Assembly (NCBI GenBank): GCA_965263375.1
Contig: OZ253669.1
Coordinates: 1,798,001 to 1,862,000, forward strand
Direction of reading: 5' to 3'
Length of the DNA stretch: 64,000 nucleotides
Source of the DNA: JAJFFW01 sp965263375
GTDB taxonomy: Bacteria; Pseudomonadota; Alphaproteobacteria; Caulobacterales; Parvularculaceae
The notes under the pieces were generated by a model. That model had not been told where the DNA came from and did not search any database. It worked only from the letters and a program-made list of their open reading frames with translations. This document shows, one piece after another, positions 16,983 to 25,815 of this stretch. Numbering within the stretch: position 1 is the stretch's first letter; the number at the start of each line of letters is the position of its first letter. A program made the position numbers and the translations under genes.

Positions 16983-19520
16983 TTAAGGCACTTGCCCATC
17001 CGTAAATGGCATATTCGTAATTTCACCCACCCCAATGCCATCGCCAGTAGGATCCGTAAAAGTGAAGAACAGATCAGCCACCTCGCCAGGTAGCTGCCCG
17101 CTTCGAATTAACAGTAAGGCCGAAGAAATTGCATCCCCAGTGAAGTCGCTTGCTTCAAACCCAAAAGCGGCAAGGTTGTCCGTAGCACGGTCAAATGAGA
17201 TTTGGTTCACGCCTTCGTTAAAATCTAAGAAAAAGCCTTGGTCATCGATTATGACGCTGATAAAGGAATTCCCGCCGCCAATTGTGCGATTTGCAAAATT
17301 AATATCGATAGCTGCGTTGGCCGCACCCGTGAAGAATGTGTCGTCTGAAAACTCAATATCAGCAAAGGAACTTTGAACGAGGGTTCCGTCGTAAAACCCT
17401 TCGCTAATGCCAGCAGCTGGTAAATCGTTCTCAAGTTCATTAAGCGTTGCAGTGATCGGATTGACGTTAAATGAGTCCTCCAATTCGAGAATTGAGAATA
17501 ACTCGTCGCCCTGCTCACTTCGGAATATACCGCCAATTTCACCGACATAATTCCCAGCGGATTCCGGGTCTAGTCCAACAGCGGCTTGACCTTTTAAGAC
17601 CTCGCTGTCATTCGTTAACTGACTAAGTCTAAACAGTAGCAGATCAAATGAACCGCTATCAAAACTTGTCGGCTGGTCTAAGAAATATATCTCGCGCACT
17701 GCGCCGCTATTTAAATTCGGATCATTCGCCGTCGTTAAAATAACATATGAGTGTGGACCGCCAACAATGCGCGCATCAAAATCAATATCAAGCTGCCCGT
17801 AAGCCAAACCATCTATGCGCTGTTGTGGTGGTGGTCCTTGTGTCGTGAAAATTACATCATGGGTGCCGCCACGCAGAATGGTTGAGCCGCGCACAGGCGC
17901 AAGGTCACCCGGCGTGGCCATATCACCGAAGCCAAAATCAGCATCAATGAATACAAATTCACCTGGCCCAGGTTCGATCGTTAACAGGTCAAACGTGGCT
18001 GTCGCAGCATATTGTTCACCATTATTGTCATCCGCATTAAACGTCACCTCTGCGCTTAGCGTCGCCGTATCACCATCCCCCTGATTTAGGGAAATATCAT
18101 AGATCGGGAATGAATAGAGCGCTAAATCGTTTAACCCAGTATTAAAAGGCGCATACGAACTATCAAGAACCGCAAAGCGGTAATCGTCTACTACCTCTTC
18201 TGGAACCGTCTCATCAAAATCTTTAATGGTTAGATCTGTTGGATCACTTACGGTGAAATCTAAGGAAACAAAAGAAGCCGTCGCCTGAGGCGCTAAGATG
18301 CGATTAGCGAAATCAACCTCGATTTGCAAAAACGCTACGCCTTCATCGACGAGCACCGGTCCAGAACCGGTATCACGGGTTAGCTGGGTTGGCGCCAACG
18401 CATTGACATGCCCAACAGGGAATGTGCTAGCAGCCGCGATTTCTTCAAGGTTCGTCAGTGGTAAGATGTCCCCAACCTGAATTGGGTCTGGAATAGGATC
18501 AGGGATGGGATCAGGATCTGGAGTAGGATCAGGATCTGGAGTAGGATCAGGATCTGGAGTAGGATCAGGATCTGGAGTAGGATCTTCTGGATCGTCACCA
18601 ATTGTGGACGGTTCCTCAACCTGGATTTCACTGTTAGTGTCCGATTGCTGAGTCGTGTTGCCCGCATATTGAACGCCTGTGCTGCCCTGCTGTTGATCAG
18701 CGCCGGAATCAGCCGCTGGGGATGTTGTTCCGCCAGCCTGCGTGGTTGACCCATCATCCGTCGTATCATCACTCGATGTATCGGCGGTTGTGTCTGAACC
18801 AGTATCTGAATCTTGCGTACTATACGCCTGCACCAACAGGCTTAAAGGCGCCCGGAAAGGCTCAGAAATTGTACCATCAGGCCCGATTTCAACAGCAAAA
18901 CCTGGACGGCTTAGACGCTCAATAATCTCAGCACGGTTCTCGCCCTGCCAAAATTCAACCTGCCCTTGACGGGCAAGGCCCGAATTGCCGAGTTCAGGTC
19001 CTTCAAGGACCGCGTAGGTCTTACCATCACGCTCAACGAGCAGCACGTTGGTACCGCGCACCCCCATGGTGACGCCTGATTCTTGTATTTTTACTTCTGT
19101 CGCGCCTGGCTTTGTATCGCGGCCAGAAGAAAAACGAAAACCGCCGCGAACAAAATTGACGACCCGGCGGTTCGATGCGCCGTCAGCGTCATATATGTCT
19201 AATATATCTGATTGACTGTTCGGCGCGAACGTAAACGTGGACCAATCACAAAACTTTAACTGCAGCTGAGAAGCGTCCCCGGTTCGAACCGTATCGCCGG
19301 AAAATATCTCGCCGCCATTTTCTGGGCGGTCAAAATCAGCGCCGCTATCGCGCTTAACCCCAACCGATGGGCCGACAACCGCTGTTGCATTCCCGGCTTT
19401 AGGGTCATCGGTTTGTTTATCAAAGCATTTCGCGGCGAAAGCATTGCCCGTTGACGCAGTAAGCGCCAAGACGGCGGCGGATATTTTCAGTGTAGTGCGC
19501 ATATTAATATGTAATCTCAT
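16983..19520 (-). CDS. Secreted FecR-domain protein with TPDPDP linker
   Basis: An 845-residue protein with a Sec signal peptide (about 1-29, ending NAFAAKC), a FecR domain (about 55-175, including GGEIFSGDTVRTGDASQLQLKF in parts and SGVTMGVRGTNV), a low-complexity S/T/D/Q-rich region (about 240-310), a Pro-Asp repeat linker (about 315-345), and a long C-terminal part with repeated beta-rich units each ending in a phrase such as VDFANRI, IDFDARIVGG or INFANRTIGGG. These units (three or more) look like transferrin-binding-type beta repeats that are not assigned. The start at 19520 is supported by AGGGAG. It is translated 12 bp after the TPR/barrel gene and 27 bp before the cyclase gene, suggesting it is a periplasmic or surface ligand or partner of the CHASE2 sensor or of the barrel. 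Confidence 0.82.
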   Translation of the reverse strand: MRLHINMRTTLKISAAVLALTASTGNAFAAKCFDKQTDDPKAGNATAVVGPSVGVKRDSGADFDRPENGGEIFSGDTVRTGDASQLQLKFCDWSTFTFAPNSQSDILDIYDADGASNRRVVNFVRGGFRFSSGRDTKPGATEVKIQESGVTMGVRGTNVLLVERDGKTYAVLEGPELGNSGLARQGQVEFWQGENRAEIIERLSRPGFAVEIGPDGTISEPFRAPLSLLVQAYSTQDSDTGSDTTADTSSDDTTDDGSTTQAGGTTSPAADSGADQQQGSTGVQYAGNTTQQSDTNSEIQVEEPSTIGDDPEDPTPDPDPTPDPDPTPDPDPTPDPDPIPDPIPDPIQVGDILPLTNLEEIAAASTFPVGHVNALAPTQLTRDTGSGPVLVDEGVAFLQIEVDFANRILAPQATASFVSLDFTVSDPTDLTIKDFDETVPEEVVDDYRFAVLDSSYAPFNTGLNDLALYSFPIYDISLNQGDGDTATLSAEVTFNADDNNGEQYAATATFDLLTIEPGPGEFVFIDADFGFGDMATPGDLAPVRGSTILRGGTHDVIFTTQGPPPQQRIDGLAYGQLDIDFDARIVGGPHSYVILTTANDPNLNSGAVREIYFLDQPTSFDSGSFDLLLFRLSQLTNDSEVLKGQAAVGLDPESAGNYVGEIGGIFRSEQGDELFSILELEDSFNVNPITATLNELENDLPAAGISEGFYDGTLVQSSFADIEFSDDTFFTGAANAAIDINFANRTIGGGNSFISVIIDDQGFFLDFNEGVNQISFDRATDNLAAFGFEASDFTGDAISSALLLIRSGQLPGEVADLFFTFTDPTGDGIGVGEITNMPFTDGQVP
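18508..18579 (-). repeat. Four exact 18-bp tandem repeats encoding TPDPDP
   Basis: Four identical copies of GGATCAGGATCTGGAGTA (plus strand) lie head to tail inside the FecR-domain gene and encode the TPDPDP linker; degenerate copies flank them on the 18484-18507 side. Because the unit is a multiple of three, copy-number change would alter linker length without breaking the frame. Confidence 0.95.
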
Positions 19521-19532
19521 GTCACACGCTCC

Positions 19533-20936
19533 CTAGAAAGGAATTCGCTTCGACAGCAACAAGCTTACCTTGTGGGTGTCGTAATCGTAATTCAGCAAAT
19601 TTGCGTCGACATTCTCATACTCATATTGAGCAATAAGATTAATGTCGCGTACAGATTTTGGCAAATCAATCCCCCCCGCTAAGTATGATAGCGGCGCACC
19701 CACCGTCGCCCGGGCGCGGTAGAGCGTTTCTTCTCGTACTCGGGATGGATTTATAAATAGCTCCGCCACTGCGTAATCTGAGCTTTCCACTTGACCGGCG
19801 GCAATAGCAAACAACCCGCCTTTGAATAGGGCGCTATGCTCCACCGTCAAACCATATCGATTAAAGTCCTGACTACGGTCACCGCTTGCATCCTCAGAAC
19901 CATTCTTGTTCATATAAAGCCCTTCGACCCGAAGCGCCAAGGTCGGCGTGTACCGCCATTGTGTCCCCGCTCTAAGGCTCATGCGCCGCCCCTCGCGGAA
20001 AAGCGCACTGGTAACGCGATTACTATTGGCTGTAACAACCCGGAAATCTTCATCTTCCCCGCGGAAGGTGACATAGCTGCGCAGGCTTGGCTTCCAATAC
20101 ATGGAAAAGTCAATCTCGCCGCCCATCGATTGAAGATATTCTTGACCATCTAAAAAGAAAAATCCGTATCGCAATGACGGCGTCACTGAAAGGCGGCCAA
20201 ACTTTGCCGTCGCGCCTACGGTTGCAACGATTGCATCAAGATCGAGTGTATCGACTTTGTCTTTATCAGAGCGATAATATGTTAAGTCAGCCTGAATTGT
20301 GTGTCCCGCTTGAGAACCAAGATCATGTTTAACAGCAGCCTGAATAGACGTGATATGGGCAAAATCGCTTATCCGATTTTGGTTTGCATCAATGGGAATA
20401 CCGATGAACAATACCTGTCCGCTGGACGTCACTTGGTTGCGGTTATGATCCCACTCAAAGCCGGTGGTGAGCGTAAGAGATCCAGTTGTATCACTCTGTA
20501 GGCGTTTGATATTTTCTAAATATCTTTCCGCCTCTTCACGCGCATCGAGCGACAAGTTGTCCGCCTCCAGCGCCGTTTCAAGCTCATACCGGGCGCGGTT
20601 TAAAATGCCTAAGCGATATAAAACCAAGCCATGCAGCACCCTAACGTCAGCAATCCCTGGATTTAAAAGCAAGATCCGCTCTAGCGTTGCGGCGCCCTCT
20701 TTTAAATCACCCGCTGCGATTTGTTGGCGCGCATAAGCGATGTTTAGCTGAACATCTCCCGGCGCGGATAAAACCTGCTCGAAGGAGATAGAACTTGACG
20801 GAGAAACCTGTCCAGAATTATTCGCGGGATTTGTTCTTTCAACAGACCGTTGCGCCGCCTCTTCCGGCGTTTGCGCCCAAACCGTCCCGTTAAATAAGCT
20901 AAGCGCCCCTATCGAAATAAGTGTGCGTTTTATCAT
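19533..20936 (-). CDS. TPR-containing outer-membrane beta-barrel protein (Slam-like layout)
   Basis: The ATG at 20936 is chosen because it has a strong ribosome site (GAGGGGG) and opens a clear signal peptide (MIKRTLISIGALSLFNGTVWAQ); the frame is open 27 codons further upstream but that part looks untranslated. After the signal there is a TPR region (about 65-160: NIAYARQQIAAGDLKEG, LLLNPGIADVRVLHGLVLYRLG) and then about 300 residues of alternating beta strands ending in Phe (LLLSKRIPF), as expected for an outer-membrane barrel. This order resembles Slam/DUF560 proteins, which move surface lipoproteins. It is the first gene of the operon with the FecR-domain protein and the CHASE2 cyclase, so it may export or anchor the FecR-domain protein. 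Confidence 0.78.
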   Translation of the reverse strand: MIKRTLISIGALSLFNGTVWAQTPEEAAQRSVERTNPANNSGQVSPSSSISFEQVLSAPGDVQLNIAYARQQIAAGDLKEGAATLERILLLNPGIADVRVLHGLVLYRLGILNRARYELETALEADNLSLDAREEAERYLENIKRLQSDTTGSLTLTTGFEWDHNRNQVTSSGQVLFIGIPIDANQNRISDFAHITSIQAAVKHDLGSQAGHTIQADLTYYRSDKDKVDTLDLDAIVATVGATAKFGRLSVTPSLRYGFFFLDGQEYLQSMGGEIDFSMYWKPSLRSYVTFRGEDEDFRVVTANSNRVTSALFREGRRMSLRAGTQWRYTPTLALRVEGLYMNKNGSEDASGDRSQDFNRYGLTVEHSALFKGGLFAIAAGQVESSDYAVAELFINPSRVREETLYRARATVGAPLSYLAGGIDLPKSVRDINLIAQYEYENVDANLLNYDYDTHKVSLLLSKRIPF

Positions 20937-21028
20937 GTACGCAGCCCCCTCATACTCAGTCCCCTCAATGCTGGTGAGCAATATCCATTTTTCATTCGCC
21001 CCGCCCTTTTCGGCCAATCATCCCAAAT

Positions 21029-21199
21029 TCACGCAACACTTGGAGTAAAATTATTGTTTTTCATCATGCGGCTATCGCCATAAGACGCATAATGGCGCAA
21101 CACGTTTAAGATTAACCTTAATGGCCCAAACAACTTAACGACCCAAACAAAGGGTAAACGCGCGCGAAATCGCACTATGTCTATGAATAAAGCCCGCAT
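21029..21199 (-). CDS. Putative 56-residue basic hydrophobic small protein
   Basis: A short frame starting at ATG 21199 with a plausible ribosome site (AAGGGG, 7-nt spacing). It is rich in Arg and has a hydrophobic stretch (LPFVWVVKLFGPLRLILNVL). No family was recognised. It precedes the three-gene CHASE2 operon by about 90 bp on the same strand and could instead be part of its untranslated leader. The rest of the 20937-21400 gap shows no other feature. Confidence 0.25.
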   Translation of the reverse strand: MRALFIDIVRFRARLPFVWVVKLFGPLRLILNVLRHYASYGDSRMMKNNNFTPSVA

Positions 21200-21400
21200 A
21201 GAGACGCCCCTTGAATCACCCGCCCCCACGGATACTTTATGCACTGTAGTTTATGACACTGACAACCATTAATTTTTATTCGTATCGCCTCCCCTAAACA
21301 CCAATATTAAACGATCGTATTTATGCGCAAATTGATATGATTCCCGCTATGCGCAGCCCAAACAACAAAGGCGCGCAAAGAAAGACGAGCAAATGTTGAA

Positions 21401-21802
21401 TCAAACGCGATTTACGATCAACCACCAGATTATCGCGTAGTGGGTAAAATGATGCGCCATCTGGTCAAGACCAAGCGGGATCCAAAAGGATTGTTTGGTC
21501 ACATCATTAAAACGGCCCAGCAACCGAGGATTAGATTTAATCCGATCGATTATAAAATGCAGGGCGAAATCAAAAATTGCGAGGGGCCAAAATGCCGGAT
21601 TTATTGCTGTAACAATCAACAATGTTAGGCAAGCGTGAACGCCAACATGAACAGACAGCGGCGTTATAAAACTAGCGCCGAGCAACGACTTGCCGCGCAC
21701 CATCCATCCCGTTTGCAGAAGGTAGTCGCCAATCAGATGCTTGATTTGAAAGGCGATTAACAACGCAAATATGTATTCTAAATCCGAAAGTTGTGCACCC
21801 AT
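21401..21802 (-). CDS. DUF3307 membrane protein
   Basis: A 133-residue protein with four predicted helices. The N-terminal motif IKHLIGDYLLQTGWMVRGKS (about 21-40) is characteristic of DUF3307, as is the later HFIIDRIKS. The function of the family is unknown. It stands alone, divergent from the electron-transfer cluster on its right. Confidence 0.75.
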   Translation of the reverse strand: MGAQLSDLEYIFALLIAFQIKHLIGDYLLQTGWMVRGKSLLGASFITPLSVHVGVHACLTLLIVTAINPAFWPLAIFDFALHFIIDRIKSNPRLLGRFNDVTKQSFWIPLGLDQMAHHFTHYAIIWWLIVNRV

Positions 21803-22445
21803 AAAATCGCCCGCTATGCTCTATATATGCGGCGCAACACAAACTTCGAAAATTCATGCTGCACTGCCGTCAAAATCCACCAAAGAACGAAGCAGCCCCC
21901 TTCAGTCTTAGGTTGAAATTGTCCGCATCAACAACCTTACGCCAGATGAAATTAAATTACCAAGCGGATTACTGTCTCGCCTAATCCGCCTCCAGGGCCA
22001 GCAATCCATTGATTTAACGCAACTCTGTTTCGCACAAAGAGTACGAGTACGAATACGATTTAGTGTTTATCAGTACATTTTAACACAGCGTTACTATAAT
22101 GCTGTGTTCCCCATCACTTTTTTCTCAATTACGCAAAATCCCACTACGAGAGGCGCACCGACTTAACGGCGCAACGCAATCATCCGCTAAAATGTTGATG
22201 CTATATCTAAATGCCCTATAAGAACAAGCGTCTCGCCTGAAAGCGCCTCCAAACACCAGCGAGGCCTTGATTTTAAATTTGCTTTAAATCGTATCCATTA
22301 CAGTAACTTCCGTTGCGTCTACATCTTCGCCCTAACGACGCGCCTGGCTAGGCGTGAATGTTGACGATTTTGTAAAATTTGAGATGAAGCTAGATTGCAT
22401 CAAACTTCTTCGTTATGGTGCGCATAGGGAATCGGGGTCACACAA
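21803..22445. other. 643-bp intergenic region between divergent genes
   Basis: No coding gene was supported. An 8-bp inverted repeat with an 11-nt loop (AACACAGC at 22082-22089, GCTGTGTT at 22101-22108) lies in the middle and has no T-tract. The promoter of the electron-transfer cluster must be in the right part, but I could not pick a convincing -35/-10 pair or an FNR or CRP palindrome. Confidence 0.5.
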
Positions 22446-24917
22446 TTGGAACCGCATCGGTTTAAAATTGCTATAGTCGGATCAGGTCCGGCTGGCTTGA
22501 GCGCCGCCGCGCGCGCGAGCGAGCTTGGCCTTTCGCACATCTTGCTTGAAAAAACCGATCACCTTTCTGATACGATCTATAAGTATCAGCGCGGTAAATA
22601 TATTATGGCGACCCCGGATCAATTACCGCTTCGCTCTGATGTGCCTTTCGCGGCTGGCGTACGCGAGGATATCTTAGGCGCTTGGGATAAACGAGCGGAA
22701 GATCTAAACATCAATGTCAGATTGAACGCTGAAGTGACCGATATTAAAGGGTCACAAGGAAACTTTACGCTGACAATTGGCTCTGGCGAAAGCGTTGAAG
22801 CTGAATTCGTCATCTTGTCAGTTGGCGTTCAGGGCAATCCCAACAAAGTGCGGGCGCCCGGCGGCGATTTACCCTTCGTTCAGTATCAGCTTGATGATCC
22901 CAAAGAATATTATGACGAGCACATCATCGTTATAGGCGGCGGTGATGCAGGTATTGAAAATGCACTCGGCCTTTCAGCTGATCGCGACCAAGGCAATGTT
23001 GTTACACTTTTACAGCGTGCTGATGGATTCCCACGCGCAAAAGAAGCAAATGTTCAAGCGCTTTACAAGGCTAAAGAAACGGGTCAGCTTGACTTTATAA
23101 CAGAGGCGAGCCTTTCAAGAATAGAACGCGGCCAATCAGGCGAAAGCCAATGGGTCGCCGTCGTCGACACCAAAGATGGCGAAGCACGCCTTGACGTAGA
23201 CCGTGTCATTGCACGGATAGGCGCTGCACCGCCAAGAAAATTTGTTGAAGCTTCTGGTGTTGAATTTACGGGCCCCGACCGTGAGGCGTTTCCTAAGCTT
23301 TCTGAAGAATATCAAAGCACCGTACCAGGTCTTTTTGTGATCGGCGCCCTTGCTGGGTTTCCGTTGATAAAGCACTGCATGAACCAAGGCCATGATGTTG
23401 TTGAATTTATCAACGGCAATCATAACCTTGAGCCGCCGGATACGCCCCTACTTGAAGCCTTATTCCAAAAAGCGCCGCTAAAGCGCAGCGTAAATAAGTG
23501 GATTGAGCATATTCGCGATCATGTGGAGCTTTTGAACGAAGTTTCGCCCTTGCAAATGCGGGAATTTTTGCTGACGTCATCTGTCCATTTCAAAAAACGC
23601 GGCGAGGTTATCTTTAACCGCAATGACACAGGCTCTTCCGTCTTCGCCATTATTGATGGCGGCGTGAATGTCGAAATTGATCCGAAGAATCGTAAAAACA
23701 CGGTCCCAATCCAAGAAGGATCCATATTCGGAGAACTAGGTCTGATTTCAGGTCGACGACGCACAGCAACCATTCGCGCTGATGATGCAACGATATTGCT
23801 AGAAATACCCCGCAACGCCATGCTCAAATTAATGGCGACGGTACCGGCTGTGAAACGCACGATCGACCGAATTTCTACTGAGCGTCAGATCGGTCAGATT
23901 TTTAATAACTTGATGTCGCCGATGGCTGTTCAAGCGGTCCTTGAAAGCGCTGAAATTATCCCCTTACGCGCTGGCGAGGCAATCATAAAAGAAGGCGAGC
24001 ATTCTAAAGATATTTTTATCATCCGCCAAGGAAGCATGGTTGTTGAAAAACGCATTGGCGGCAAGGATGTGTTTTTATCTTATGTGCTTGCAGGCAATTA
24101 CGTCGGTGAAATGGCCCTCTTCTACGAGGGACTACGCACGGCAACGGTTCGTGCAGCGATTAAATCGGAAGTCTTAAAACTACCGGGCGCGGTTTTTGAA
24201 CGGCTGTTGAATGATAATCCCGCGCTACGCAGTCAAATTGAAGATCAAGTCGCTGAGCGGCGGCGGCTGACTGACTTTATCGAAGCTGAACGCGAGGGCT
24301 TTTCTTCTGTTGTTGATATGCACACCTCGATCGCGCGCTTCTTACTGGAAGAGCAAGGCTTGTCTGAAGCAACCGACGCTTTAGTCATCGACGAATCCCT
24401 TTGCGTCGGCTGTGACAATTGCGAGCGTGCCTGCGCTGACGCCCATGAAGGGATATCGCGCCTTGATCGAGAAGCCGGCAGCTCATACGCCTATCTTCAC
24501 GTGCCAACCTCTTGCCGCCATTGCGAGCACCCTCATTGCATGACTGATTGCCCGCCCGATGCGATCCACCGTGGTCCTGATGGCGAGGTGTTCATTGATG
24601 AAAAATGCATCGGGTGTGGGAATTGCCAGCGTTATTGTCCTTATGGCGTTATTCAAATGGCGGCGGTTCCTCCGAAAAAACCAGGCCTATTATCATGGCT
24701 AGCGTTTGGCCTTGGCCCCGGACCAGGCGAGCCAGACGCGGATTGGATCGCGAAGAATAAATCTAAACAAGACGACACGCCTAAGTTGGCGGTTAAGTGT
24801 GATATGTGCGCTGGCATCAAGGGCGGCGCCGCATGTGTTCGCGCTTGCCCAACGGGCGCGGCGCTTCGTATTTCACCGGACGACTATCTGAAAGTCGCCA
24901 GCCCACACAGTGAATGA
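22446..24917 (+). CDS. FAD/NAD(P) oxidoreductase fused to two cNMP-binding domains and a four-cluster ferredoxin module
   Basis: The 823-residue protein starts at a TTG. Residues 1-330 are a two-dinucleotide-domain flavoprotein of the thioredoxin-reductase-like fold (GSGPAGLSAA near residue 12, IGGGDAGIENA near 160, GALAGFP near 300) without the CxxC of thioredoxin reductase. Two cyclic-nucleotide domains follow (about 375-480 and 490-615); both keep the phosphate-binding cassette (FGELGLISGRRRTATI and GEMALFYEGLRTATV). The C-terminal 180 residues carry four cysteine groups (CVGCDNCERAC, CRHCEHPHCMTDC, CIGCGNCQRYC, CDMCAGIKGGAACVRAC), the pattern of electron-transfer subunits such as HybA or DmsB. 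No signal or membrane helix is seen, so it should act in the cytoplasm, passing electrons between NAD(P)H and the membrane cytochrome encoded next, under cyclic-nucleotide control. Confidence 0.9.
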   Translation: MEPHRFKIAIVGSGPAGLSAAARASELGLSHILLEKTDHLSDTIYKYQRGKYIMATPDQLPLRSDVPFAAGVREDILGAWDKRAEDLNINVRLNAEVTDIKGSQGNFTLTIGSGESVEAEFVILSVGVQGNPNKVRAPGGDLPFVQYQLDDPKEYYDEHIIVIGGGDAGIENALGLSADRDQGNVVTLLQRADGFPRAKEANVQALYKAKETGQLDFITEASLSRIERGQSGESQWVAVVDTKDGEARLDVDRVIARIGAAPPRKFVEASGVEFTGPDREAFPKLSEEYQSTVPGLFVIGALAGFPLIKHCMNQGHDVVEFINGNHNLEPPDTPLLEALFQKAPLKRSVNKWIEHIRDHVELLNEVSPLQMREFLLTSSVHFKKRGEVIFNRNDTGSSVFAIIDGGVNVEIDPKNRKNTVPIQEGSIFGELGLISGRRRTATIRADDATILLEIPRNAMLKLMATVPAVKRTIDRISTERQIGQIFNNLMSPMAVQAVLESAEIIPLRAGEAIIKEGEHSKDIFIIRQGSMVVEKRIGGKDVFLSYVLAGNYVGEMALFYEGLRTATVRAAIKSEVLKLPGAVFERLLNDNPALRSQIEDQVAERRRLTDFIEAEREGFSSVVDMHTSIARFLLEEQGLSEATDALVIDESLCVGCDNCERACADAHEGISRLDREAGSSYAYLHVPTSCRHCEHPHCMTDCPPDAIHRGPDGEVFIDEKCIGCGNCQRYCPYGVIQMAAVPPKKPGLLSWLAFGLGPGPGEPDADWIAKNKSKQDDTPKLAVKCDMCAGIKGGAACVRACPTGAALRISPDDYLKVASPHSE

Positions 24918-24929
24918 GGCGTTTAGAAG

Positions 24930-25805
24930 ATGTCATCATCGGAACCATATCGCCAAGCTGGCCAAAGCCCCATTCAACATGAGGGGTTCATTCGCCATAA
25001 AAACTATCGCTATTTACGGATCGCGGCGATTATTAGCATCTTTAGTTTTCTTGTCTATTTGGTTGCGGATGTTGGCGGGCGCCCCAATGGCGGCACATGG
25101 GTTGGCTATACCCTAGGTACTGTCTCGGCTCTTTTAATTGTCTGGTTGATGATGCTCGGTATTCGCAAACGAGCGATCACGCCAGGACGATGGAGCTTAA
25201 AGGCATGGACCTCAGCTCATATTTATCTTGGCGCGTCGTTATTAGTGATCGCGACTCTTCACACTGGCTTTCAATTCGGCATCAATGTTCACACCTTAGC
25301 TTATGCGCTGATGGTTATTGTCATTCTGTCTGGCTTTATCGGCCTTTATTATTACGCCGTTACGCCAAGCAAGATGAGCGATAATCGCGCCCATAAAAGC
25401 CAAGTGGAAATGGCCCAAGAGCTGCGTGATATTGATCGCGAGCTAAGGGATATCGCGCAGCCATTAGCCCGTGAATATGCTGACGAGATTGATCGATCAA
25501 TTAGTAAAACAAAAGTCCGCCCAGGGCTGTTTTCATCTCTTAACGGGGAGCAAAATAACTGCGCGACCTCGCAAGCCATGCGCCGATTGCGCCGCCAGCT
25601 AAAGTCTGCGCCCTCTCATATGCGCCGTCCATTGGAAGACGCGCTCGCCGTTTTAAAACGCAAGAACGCGGCCCTCGCTCGCATCCGCCGACATATCCGA
25701 TATAAGACGGTGCTGCAGGTTTGGCTGCATTTCCATGTTCCCCTTTCTTTCGCGCTGCTCGCTGCGCTTATTGCGCACATCGTCAGCGTCTTTTTCTATT
25801 GGTGA
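24930..25805 (+). CDS. Putative di-heme cytochrome b-like membrane protein
   Basis: The 291-residue protein has about five helices (residues 30-47, 57-78, 92-112, 117-138 and 265-288) and a long basic coiled cytoplasmic segment (about 145-255) between the fourth and fifth. Histidines that could bind heme b sit inside helices: SAHIYLGASLLVIATLH (two, about 14 residues apart) and WLHFHVPLSFALLAALIAHIV (three). This spacing resembles quinol- or ferredoxin-linked cytochrome b561/NarI types. It begins 12 bp after the ferredoxin-fusion gene and ends 10 bp before the FHA-cytochrome gene, so it is the likely transmembrane electron carrier between them. I infer the heme binding from spacing only. Confidence 0.65.
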   Translation: MSSSEPYRQAGQSPIQHEGFIRHKNYRYLRIAAIISIFSFLVYLVADVGGRPNGGTWVGYTLGTVSALLIVWLMMLGIRKRAITPGRWSLKAWTSAHIYLGASLLVIATLHTGFQFGINVHTLAYALMVIVILSGFIGLYYYAVTPSKMSDNRAHKSQVEMAQELRDIDRELRDIAQPLAREYADEIDRSISKTKVRPGLFSSLNGEQNNCATSQAMRRLRRQLKSAPSHMRRPLEDALAVLKRKNAALARIRRHIRYKTVLQVWLHFHVPLSFALLAALIAHIVSVFFYW

Positions 25806-25815
25806 GGCGGCGATT

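Noticed and set aside
21103..21120. TTAA-rich motif considered as a CtrA binding site
   Set aside because: The spacing between the TTAA half-sites is 8 rather than the 7 of the consensus.
22082..22108. Inverted repeat AACACAGC...GCTGTGTT considered as a terminator
   Set aside because: The genes on both sides point away from it and there is no T-tract; kept only as a note in the gap entry.
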